From assembly GCA_963402885.1 (NCBI GenBank), contig OY727100.1:1550001-1614000 (forward strand): a stretch of 64,000 bases of DNA, written 5' to 3'. The stretch comes from Antedon bifida. Taxonomy: Eukaryota > Echinodermata > Crinoidea > Comatulida > Antedonidae. Position numbers and translations under genes: made by a program. A model generated the notes under the pieces. The model saw only the letters and a program-made list of their open reading frames with translations. It was not told the DNA's origin and ran no database searches. Shown here one piece after another: positions 22,401 through 28,631 of this stretch (within the stretch, counting starts at the first letter, position 1; each line of letters opens with the position of its first letter).

Positions 22401-24814
22401 CGACGATACTAACTTATCTTTTTTTATACTTATCTTTTTTTTTAAAACAGAAGTAATCAGGGAACAGCGGAGTAAATAATTTCTCACTGTGAGTTGATTT
22501 TTTAAAATTTCGTTCTTAACATGACCTGCTGCGAGTGAATTGTATTGTTACAACCCTGTACAACTGTGTAATTGTACGCTGTTTATTTTGGTAAAAAATT
22601 ATTTCGACGAAATAATTTTTTTCTGAAATAAATAGTTGAGTAATATTTCCATTCACCTGTTGTTACTATAATTATATTTGAAACATGTTGGGAGGTGGGG
22701 TTAGGAATATATCCGTTCAATTATTGTACAGTAAATCTGAAAACATGCATTGCTTCCACTTGTTGTATGTGTTCTGCTGTCAACTTCATCCTACCTGTTT
22801 ATCCTATTCCCTATTCACTCTATTTTCACTTTTCTATTTTATTTAGGAATATTTAGTAAAGACTACATTTTATATTGGGATAGCATGTGCTATGCTTGGT
22901 GGTGTTAACATACTTTAGGTTTTTCAGTTTTTTAGGAGCATGGGTGAAGTAATGATAGGAAAATAGTACAAGCAGTTTTTGTATTGTTTTTGCACATGTA
23001 TTTGTTGTACCTATTAAATTCTGAGATTATTATAATCGTGTATAGATACTGTTAGTAGAAAGTCGATTTAATGTTTTGTTACGATGGATATTTGTTTTGA
23101 TGTTTGTCTCCTGTACATAAATTATGTGATCATGATTTTATATATAGTTTTGGTTTTGTCTCCCACACGTTTAAAGATTTTGTTTTATCACGATCATTAC
23201 GTTTAATTTGTTTTTGTCTCCCGCACGTTGGTTTTATTCGAAACGTTCAAAGTTTATTTTTTGTTTTACGGTTTTCACATTTTGAAGCAGTTGTTTAAGC
23301 AAACCCAGCTCATTGATACTCAATGTAGATTTTAAACAAAATAAAAGTAAAGAGTTTAGGGTACTTTTTTAGATTTTGTAGTTTATTATTCATTTGTTTA
23401 CATGTGATATTCATATTTCTTTTTGTTACATAGCATTTTCCATTCTCCACCTCCGCCCTCACCTCCAGATTGTTTGGCAAAATGCACACCAGTTACATTT
23501 CTGTATACAGAACTTTGTAATTATGTTTCTTAAGCTCTGTCTACACTATCAAACTAGTTTAACAAAAAAAGTTTGCTGTGCCCAAATATGGTAGTGATAT
23601 TGCCAAATATGGTAGTGATATGACATCATTATGTCCATATATGGGCACATCAAATTTTTTGGTCACTGCTTGATAGTGTAGACAGAGCTTTAAGCTTTCT
23701 GAAATGAAGACCTGAACATCAAGCATTTTCATTTTGTTCTAAATACAATTGCTTAAGCTCTGTCTACACTATCAAACTTTATGTCGAAAAACAAATGTGC
23801 CCATATATGGACATGATGATGGCATATCACTACCATATTTGGGCACATCACACTTTTTTGTCAAACTATTTTGATAGTGTAGACAGAGCTTTATGTTTCA
23901 TGTTTCCAGTTTCAAACTTTTTAAATCTACACCTGTCTACAATTTAGGCATAATAGACGTAGCATGTCACTCATCTTCCTTTTGTTACAATACTTATTCC
24001 ATGCTGAACACATTCACAAATGTTGAGAGCTTACAACTTCCAAAGGTCCACGTTTTAATTCTAACTCCTTTTTTAGTTTCCCTCTATTCTTTTTTTATTA
24101 TTTTTTTTTAATTTTAAAATTATTGATTTTGTTACAACAAGAAGGGGACAATGTCAAATTTATATCACTGCAGTAAACTACATTTAGTTTGACCTTTAAC
24201 CTGTTCATGCATTTATCAAGCCCTTTTTTTTTTGTTAATCATACACACTGTTTTTTGAAGCAACCGACCCATGAATTCTACATTATACATGAGAATACTG
24301 GAGTAGAGTAACTTTGACATGTTCCATGAGCTTATTAAAGTTAGCACGAGATTATTAAAGTTAGCATGAGATTATTAAAGTTAACACGAGATTATTAAAG
24401 TTAGCACGAGATTATTAAAGTTAGCACGAGATTATTAAAGTTAGCACGAGATTATTAAAGTTAGCACAAGATTATTAAAGTTAGCACGAGATTATTAAAG
24501 TTAGCACAAGATTATTAATGTTAGCACGAGATTATTAATGTTAGCACGAGATTATTAAAGTTAGCACGAGATTATTAAAGTTAGCACGCGATTATTAAAG
24601 TTAGCACGCGATTATTAAAGTTAGCACGCGATTATTAAAGTTAGCACGAGATTATTAAAGTTAGCACAAGATTATTAAAGTTAGCACGAGATTATTAAAG
24701 TTAGCACGAGATTATTAAAATTAGACTTTGATTGCTTTGACTAATATAAATGTTTATATTTTGTATTTTCACAGTGAGCTTGCTCATGAAAAGGACTTTC
24801 AAGACTTTCAATGA
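3610..24814 (+). CDS. NCAM: Neural cell adhesion molecule (NCAM/Fasciclin-2 family), 5' end missing
   Basis: Cell-surface homophilic adhesion receptor of the NCAM family. Exons read with AG/GT borders and consistent phase: 3610-3753, 4358-4501 (Ig1); 5213-5347, 5836-5979 (Ig2); 6404-6828 (all of Ig3 and half of Ig4); 7702-7858 (rest of Ig4); 8366-8580, 8887-8995 (Ig5); 9560-9730, 10162-10305 (FN3-1); 10892-11028, 11198-11399 (FN3-2); 12334-12435 (Ser/Thr stalk); 14554-14749 (membrane); 16504-16608, 19268-19369, 20163-20474, 24775-24814 (tail). Together they give about 993 residues. Each Ig has its cysteine pair, e.g. FKCIAT/YICTA in Ig3. The membrane exon ends in VVDISCCIVNDCGMTMC, close to vertebrate NCAM VVDITCYFLNKCGLFMC, which fixes the family. 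The signal-peptide exon must lie upstream of 3610; I could not find it in 1-3609. Family and order are certain; single exon edges are by eye. Confidence 0.93.
3872..4044 (-). mobile_element. Palindromic MITE-1, full copy, three core units
   Basis: Left end AAGCTCAGTCTCCACTGTCA, right end TTTGATAGTTTAGAAAC; diverged. Confidence 0.8.
4556..4692 (+). mobile_element. Probable LINE 3' UTR remnant
   Basis: GAGGACCCCAATGGAAATAAG, a T-rich stretch, then GTAAACCGAATAAAACTGAAC and a CTGAACTAAAC-type microsatellite tail, a pattern I associate with non-LTR 3' ends. At 4697 a CAGTGGCGGATCC start follows, typical of a hAT-like non-autonomous element, but its other end is not clear. Confidence 0.45.
5376..5546 (-). 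mobile_element. Palindromic MITE-1, full copy, two core units
   Basis: Both ends intact. It begins 28 bp after the NCAM exon ending at 5347. Confidence 0.88.
7142..7408 (-). mobile_element. SINE-B (Leu/Ser-tRNA-like head)
   Basis: Shares with the copies at 10508 and 40888 a head of GAGTGGC..GCGGTTA type, a GGTTCGAGGCTC-like B box, the block TTCTGGTGGTAGAA and a GTGCACTTTAAAGAAC block. Confidence 0.72.
8074..8196 (+). mobile_element. Palindromic MITE-1, right end lost
   Basis: Left arm and two core units present; stops after the GTGAGCACATCACATTT arm. Confidence 0.8.
9020..9166 (+). mobile_element. Palindromic MITE-1, full copy, two core units
   Basis: Begins 24 bp after the NCAM exon ending at 8995. 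Confidence 0.85.
9765..9906 (+). mobile_element. MITE-3
   Basis: Starts GTTTGGTTCCCACTTGG, holds GTGATTGGTCAAATTACTTG and ends near GTACCGAGCTTAAA. Related to 37098-37245 and to the array at 52207. It begins about 34 bp after the NCAM exon ending at 9730. Confidence 0.55.
9928..10089. mobile_element. Palindromic MITE-2
   Basis: Ends AGTTTATCGCAAATAGC and GCTATTTGCGATAAACCTT are inverted repeats. The body has GACGTTTGCTCCCAAACCC and a second palindromic section. A second copy is at 40149. Confidence 0.72.
10336..10467 (+). mobile_element. Palindromic MITE-1, shortened left arm
   Basis: Lacks the outer bases and part of the left arm; two core units. Begins about 31 bp after the NCAM exon ending at 10305. 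Confidence 0.83.
10508..10832 (-). mobile_element. SINE-B, longest copy
   Basis: Minus strand begins GAGTCGAGTGGCCGAGCGG, TTAAGGCGGGGCGCCGC, a class II tRNA (Leu/Ser) pattern, then ACAAGTTCAAGAC as B box and the family body. Lies in the NCAM FN3 intron. Confidence 0.76.
11768..11908 (+). repeat. Tandem duplication of about 70 bp
   Basis: CTGCCTGGTGTACGATGTAAT to ACCGCAATTCAT occurs twice in an NCAM intron with small differences. Confidence 0.85.
12334..12435 (+). CDS. NCAM: NCAM Ser/Thr-rich stalk exon
   Basis: This 102-bp exon links FN3-2 to the membrane exon. Its acceptor is ...GAAACCAG and its donor ACAG|GTTTTT, a poor match to GTRAGT. It reads GEFSTSTSATKQNSTP then SPVQRQTTPASDDGDTT, rich in Ser/Thr/Pro and with an N-x-S site, so it is probably an O-glycosylated stalk. 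It is phase 1-1, so skipping it keeps the frame, as with the small alternatively spliced membrane-proximal exons of vertebrate NCAM. The weak donor also suggests alternative use. Confidence 0.72.
13305..13456 (-). repeat. Repeat with hammerhead-like core
   Basis: Minus strand carries CTGATGA (13451-13445), a 4-bp stem GGGC/GCCC with loop TAGTGTT, and GAAA, then a body ending TATCTCCATTGAGATCC, ACTGATACCCACAGCATTG, TCATTTTTTCAGTAA. Such CTGATGA...GAAA cores are known from hammerhead motifs in Penelope-like elements. One extra A before the stem leaves self-cleavage doubtful. A TA microsatellite follows at 13455-13490. Confidence 0.6.
13690..13815 (+). repeat. tRNA-like sequence heading a short repeat
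   Basis: 13690-13761 folds as a tRNA: acceptor GCCCCAG with TTGGGGC, D arm with TCTAATGGTTAGGA, anticodon loop ATATCAA, T arm CTGAG/CTCGG. The general form is Asp/Glu-like, but the anticodon would be ATC, which is not a usual eukaryotic Asp anticodon. The sequence after it (ATTCTCACAGATTTC, TTTATCGTTTCA) recurs after a decayed T arm at 49003, so this is more likely a tRNA-derived repeat than a working tRNA gene. Confidence 0.6.
14554..14749 (+). CDS. NCAM: NCAM membrane-spanning exon
   Basis: This exon encodes VKPAESVGLEKG, a hydrophobic helix (TIIGIVIAAFLIVLIVV), then a Cys-rich juxtamembrane stretch with CCIVNDCGMTMCLCVHCCG. In vertebrate NCAM the matching cysteines are palmitoylated, so the same is likely here. 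The helix starts 12 residues into the exon. The donor GA|GTAAGT leaves phase 2, which all later tail exons share. If the intron is kept, the frame stops at once after ELGE, giving a receptor with a very short cytoplasmic tail. A 37-bp minisatellite begins about 28 bp after the donor. Confidence 0.93.
14778..15298 (+). repeat. 37-bp minisatellite, about 14 units
   Basis: Unit contains ACATTACATAGGATCCTTGG and CCACTATGTCTGGTCCC. Units differ by few changes (CCTTGG or CCTCGG, GGATCC or AGATCC). In the NCAM intron just after the membrane exon. Confidence 0.93.
15526..15725 (+). repeat. 35-bp minisatellite, six units
   Basis: Unit contains GGTGCCCCTATGTAGGG and TATTCATGGGTCTTTCA. In the same NCAM intron as the 37-bp array. 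Confidence 0.9.
16222..16287 (+). mobile_element. LINE 3' tail fragment
   Basis: GTGCTTAGAGGCGCCCTGCA, then GCTATATAAATTGAAC and ATTATTATTATT, matches the usual CR1/L2 3' UTR end. Confidence 0.5.
16504..16608 (+). CDS. NCAM: NCAM cytoplasmic cassette exon 1
   Basis: A 105-bp exon of phase 2-2 after TTCTGCAG. It encodes EKENGTGKKTLVDETN then SPGKSTNQQPNSCDVTVNG. The donor is AATGG|GTGTGT. If the donor is not used, the frame runs four codons to a stop at 16619-16621, ending NGCVF. Both forms are plausible. The composition (Lys, Asn, Ser, Thr) resembles the disordered tail of NCAM-140; I see no known motif. Confidence 0.72.
17990..18134 (+). mobile_element. Palindromic MITE-1, full copy
   Basis: Both ends intact, one core unit; in an NCAM tail intron. 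Confidence 0.87.
18921..18986 (+). repeat. 22-bp repeat, three units
   Basis: CCCTGTGGGGTTTTCCCAG-type units, in an NCAM tail intron. Confidence 0.75.
19008..19156 (+). mobile_element. Palindromic MITE-1, full copy
   Basis: Both ends present; about 110 bp upstream of the NCAM exon at 19268. Confidence 0.87.
19268..19369 (+). CDS. NCAM: NCAM cytoplasmic cassette exon 2
   Basis: A 102-bp exon of phase 2-2 after CACAAACAG. It encodes GEAGKGKVAYSSIREDG then DGSAPSDPPVEKDKLIG. The motif AYSSI holds the only clear tyrosine of the cytoplasmic region, so it is a candidate phosphorylation or sorting site (inference). The donor is ATTGG|GTGTGTAAG, with a second possible GT|GTAAGA four bases on. Read-through gives a 13-residue extension after GCV before a stop. 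A palindromic element lies about 110 bp upstream. Confidence 0.72.
20163..20474 (+). CDS. NCAM: NCAM cytoplasmic cassette exon 3, Pro/Glu-repeat tail
   Basis: A 312-bp exon of phase 2-2 after CCCTCACAG. It begins SDMAPPCDEKTPMLSDQD and then holds six or seven tandem copies of a 5-6 residue unit of the type APVEPP, a pattern like the acidic, Pro-rich insert of vertebrate NCAM-180. It is probably disordered and cytosolic. The donor is AAAGG|GTGTGTG; read-through gives GCVMN and a TAA stop at 20488-20490. The internal repeats make length variation between alleles likely. An antisense open frame over the same repeats is a by-product. Confidence 0.8.
21745..21925 (+). repeat. Tandem duplication of about 90 bp
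   Basis: GAACCTAACCTTTTAAT and GCACCGTGCATGTACTACCA occur twice in a row in an NCAM tail intron. Confidence 0.8.
22049..22315. mobile_element. MITE-5, hAT-like ends
   Basis: Starts CAGGGCTAGAAATTTACTTT and ends GTGAATTTCTAGCCTTG, an inverted repeat of the type seen in hAT-like non-autonomous elements; inner TCAACTAGCAAAC also recurs inverted. The 8-bp target duplication is not visible. Confidence 0.6.
23531..23693 (+). mobile_element. Palindromic MITE-1, full copy, two core units
   Basis: Both ends intact; only 60 bp from the next copy, which has the opposite orientation. Confidence 0.88.
23754..23892 (-). mobile_element. Palindromic MITE-1, full copy
   Basis: Both ends intact, one core unit. 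Confidence 0.88.
24331..24722 (+). repeat. 20-bp minisatellite, about 19 units
   Basis: Unit AGATTATTAAAGTTAGCACG, very regular. Ends about 50 bp before the terminal NCAM exon. Confidence 0.95.
24775..24814 (+). CDS. NCAM: NCAM terminal coding exon
   Basis: After TGTATTTTCACAG the frame reads ELAHEKDFQDFQ and stops with TGA at 24812-24814. It accepts phase 2, so it joins exactly to the membrane exon or to any of the three cassettes. A 3' UTR of about 600 bp follows, with AATAAA at 25417-25422 and a second at about 25450. The acceptor lies about 50 bp after a 20-bp minisatellite. The exon is short and called on phase, acceptor and polyadenylation signal, so it is less certain than the others. 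Confidence 0.55.
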
Positions 24815-25416
24815 TAGCATAACGAAGAGGGCGACGTATCGTCTACAACCAGTATTTCTGATTAGAGAATCATTTTCAAGATTGTTAATCTGTCAATCAA
24901 TTTTCAAATTAAACTGAAAGATAATTGCATATTTTCGTCACATTCAATGAAGATATAAATTAGTAGTCTTTTTCTATACAGTATCATCTTGGTTGGACAA
25001 TTTCCATAGTAACACTTATAATTCAACCAATCACGCGTCATCCTGTGATTTTTTCCCCGTATATTATTCTCCGTATCATGTTTATGAAATGATCTATATG
25101 TCATAAACTGTATAGTCTGTTTTTTAGGGAGTGTAAATTAATTATTACGCGACAGAAAAATATTGTAAAATTAGAGGAAAAGTATCTCGATAAAAAGTGA
25201 TTAGTGAAATTGTATATTAAGATAAGAGTGCCAAGTTTTTAAGAGTTCAAAGTTGACAAGTTTGTTGTTAATTATTTCGATGGCTTTTTTTATTTAACGT
25301 TGAATATTAGTGTACAATGTTTTGCTGCGGATAATGTATAACATCTAGATTAATTTGAGGTGTATAATGTTTTTTTTGTTCTTTTTGTATAAACATAATT
25401 AATGTGATGTGCAAGA

Positions 25417-25422
25417 AATAAA
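25417..25422 (+). terminator. Probable polyadenylation signal of the NCAM gene
   Basis: AATAAA followed by GT-rich sequence (GATGTGTTGATT), about 600 bp after the proposed NCAM stop. Another AATAAA lies some 30 bp further on. Confidence 0.5.
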
Positions 25423-25465
25423 AAGATGTGTTGATTCATAGATGTTATATAAATAAAGAGATAGA

Positions 25466-25850
25466 TCGACGTATCCCTCTATGCTGACATACATAGAGGT
25501 ATACCTCTATGTTGACGTAAATTGATGTATACCTCTATGCTGACATAAATTGATGTATACCTCTATGCTGACATAAATTGAGGTATGCCTCTATGTTGAG
25601 ATTCATTGAGGTATGCCTCTATGTTGAGATTCATCGAGGTATGCCTCTATGTTGAGATTCATTGAGGTATACCTCTATGTTGAGACTCATTGAGGTATAC
25701 CTATATGTTAGACATATTGAGGTATACCTTGAGACTCATTTAGGTATAACTCTATGTTGAGATTCATCGAGGTATACCTCTATGTTGAGATTCATCGAGG
25801 TGTACCTCTATGTTGAGATTCATTGAGTTATACCTCTATGTTGAGATAAT
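25466..25850 (+). repeat. 28-bp minisatellite with palindromic unit
   Basis: About 13-14 units, each with GAGGTATACCTCTATG and TTGAGATTCATT. GAGGTATACCTC is a perfect 12-bp palindrome. Confidence 0.93.
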
Positions 25851-26149
25851 TCGGCAGGATAATAGAAAAATGTTACAGAAGCGTGCTGCAAAGTTGGAGT
25901 TGGAGATTTACCTCTAATCCAAGATAGTACCCAGGTGTCCGTATCCAGGTGTCGGTACCCAAGTATTTGAGATATTGAAATTAGTTTATTACATCAAATG
26001 TATTAGCATGTACATATTCTCAGCCAGCAGGCTTTTTAGATATTTTCACAATAAAGTAATTTGTGTCCAATATATCAATTCAAAATTGGTTGAAATTTGT
26101 GTGATTAGTTTGACCAACATTCTGTATTATACAAATAAACTAGTAGATA

Positions 26150-26215
26150 TCGGGAGCCTTTGAGGAACTCGGCAGCCTTTGAGCAACTCAGGAGCCTTCG
26201 AGGAACTTGGCAGCC
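26150..26215 (+). repeat. Short 20-bp repeat, three to four units
   Basis: GGCAGCCTTTGAGGAACTC-type units. Confidence 0.7.
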
Positions 26216-26589
26216 AAGATATCTTGATCACTATACATTATATAACTCCTATTATCCATGTAAAAGTATGTAGGATAGTTTGGTTTTAAGGTAAATATAT
26301 TCTTATTTCAAACCAGAAAAAAAATATAGTAATAATGACAAAAAAAAATTAAAGCTTAGTTATTAATTAGATATTTAAATTACTAAATACCAAAGCTGTC
26401 GATGCATTATGTGATTTTTTTTTCCTCTTAAATGCTTCATACCGAATTTAAGACAAGTTTAGATAAATTTAGAAGCAAATTTTTTGAGTATTTTTACCCT
26501 TTTACAATGTTTATAATTGTCAAAGACGACCAGTGTTGGATCTTAATAGCTTGTTCATTGCAACTTTTATATAATGGTGTATTAATTGT

Positions 26590-26760
26590 ATAATTATCCT
26601 TATATGGTCATTACTCTTATAGGGTCATTGCCTTATATGGTCATTGACCGTATAGGGTAGTTACCTTATTTGGTCAATAACCTTATTTGGTCATTGTAGT
26701 CATTCTTATATGGTCATTAATTGTATTATGGCCATACTGTTACATGGTCATTTTGCATGT
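26590..26760 (+). repeat. Degenerate array of about 20-bp units
   Basis: Repeats of CTTATATGGTCATTA with many changes, about eight units. Confidence 0.6.
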
Positions 26761-28419
26761 GAGTAGATTTTCTATAATGATGTCATTGATCATACTCAGT
26801 GATGGGGAATCCCCTTGATAGGTATGATGTAATGGTTGTGTAAATCCATAATATAGTCATTAAATTGTTCTAATTGTTTGATAATTCTTTATTTTTTTTT
26901 TTTTGGCTTTACTTTGTTCACAGCCAAGCATTGATATAACAATTTATGATTGTTTCTTTTGTATGTTTTCATTTGTTATATTAGTAGTCGTTTCATCTCA
27001 AAATGCTGACCAAAATATCTATTTAGTCATCGAGGCAATTTTTCTTATCTTGTTGCGCGTTCATTTTTGCAGTTTGTTCTCTGTGTAATTTGGGAAAATT
27101 TAGTTTGATCAACTTAGAAATAAATTGGACAATTATCTATAGTGTGTACAGACCTCAGCACCATTCATGTGCCACCGTTTTTACTGGAGATTTTTGAAGT
27201 GGATTTTATATATTTGACATTGATGAGAAAAAAAAAACATGCAATTAATATAAAAAAATACAGCTTGGCCAGGGTATGGGAAATGTTATCCTTAGATAGG
27301 GACTTTGCACTACGCTGTGCATTGACGTGACTACGAAATGAACATTATGAAAAACTTTACTGCACATGTGAAGGGATAAAGGGACATCTTTGGGACCCAA
27401 CAAAGTTGTCTGTAGGGGTGTCCAGTTATTAATTGGTCAGGCCTTAGTGTTAAAACATATTGGGCATTCTTCATTTCATGGTGTGCCCTTAATAGGACTA
27501 CTGTATACATATTAGGTACATGGTCTAGTTTCAATCGGAAGGCTGTACAGTTGACTGGAACACCGTGCACATGTGCAGTAAAGCGATTTAGGGAATGCGC
27601 ATATATTGATCTCTGTTGCATTCTTCACGTACGTATGTTGATCTCTGTTGCGTAGTGCAATCGTCCCTAACTTGTACATAAAGCTTCATAGCGGAATGAT
27701 GGTGGTTAAACGAGATGAAGAGTGTTATGTATTTTCATATAGGCCGTCAAGGTCGGCCGTACCTAAAATGCAAGCCCTGTACTCCTGTATTACAGGGCTA
27801 CTCATTTCATCATTTGTGTTGTTCCCTTATGTGAAATACCTTTTAGCCCCCAGTTACACCTCCGGTAGTAGGTCAATGTCTTTTAAAAACATCAACCTCA
27901 TTAGCCCGATGTTTATATATCACAAATATATATCACATATATTTGAATAGCATTTAGATAAGGGGTTTAAGTTTTGCTTGTACTAATGCAATCTTCGTAA
28001 AGAGGCAGTTTTTACTCCTTGAGAAATTGTCTATACTAGTGTGTAATAAAGTAGTTTGTGATTTTAGTGAAAATATTGCCTTTTGTCTTTTTTGTTCATT
28101 GTAAAATTAAGTGAATAAAACCATTGCAAATGTAGAGTATTGAAACATGTACACATGCAGAATCTCTATTGGTCCAGTGTAAAATACAGACTCTTTATTG
28201 GTCCAATAAGAAAAGTCGCTCATCGTGTGCAAAGAACTCGATACATCTTCCAGAAAGAATTTGAGGCGCTAGGTGACTGGATGTTGTTGGAAGCAGGACA
28301 ATTTACAAGTATACAATGTTTTAAATCTTTTATTAAAATTCACATAATAAAATTCTAAGAAAACAAATTAGATATTTTATTTAATGAAATCATGATTACA
28401 TGGTATATATTTACGTTAC

Positions 28420-28559
28420 TTGTGTCTACACTATCAAACTTTATGCGACAAAAGAAATATGATGTGCCCATATATGAACATGATGATGTCTATCACTACC
28501 ATATTTGGGCATATCACACTTTTTTTTGTCAAACTAGTTTAATAGTGTAGACAGAGCCT
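28420..28559 (-). mobile_element. Palindromic MITE-1, full copy in RRP1 3' UTR
   Basis: Lies about 70 bp beyond the RRP1 stop. The first AATAAA on the minus strand that I see (28329-28334) is on its far side, so the element is probably transcribed in the 3' UTR, where its arms could form a hairpin. Confidence 0.82.
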
Positions 28560-28631
28560 TAGATGTCACCAATTTGTTTGAAATAAGCCTTTATAAAATG
28601 TGCAATTAAAACATCAATGTCGTCGTGTCTT

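Larger units (their letters stand above)
25430..28419. other. Intergenic region between NCAM and RRP1 3' ends
   Basis: The two genes converge here. The region holds a 28-bp minisatellite (25466-25850), a 20-bp triplicate (26150-26215), a degenerate array built on TATGGTCATT (26590-26760) and, at 27290-27660, a short element with partly inverted ends (GGGAC...TTGCACTACGC type). No ORF here resembles a protein I know. Confidence 0.5.

Noticed and set aside
24331-24722. CRISPR-like regular repeats (also at 14778 and 25466)
   Set aside because: No unique spacers between units and a eukaryotic setting; these are minisatellites.
27331-27950. Two frames near 100 residues between NCAM and RRP1
   Set aside because: They overlap a repeat-like region with partly inverted ends and show no recognisable protein family.
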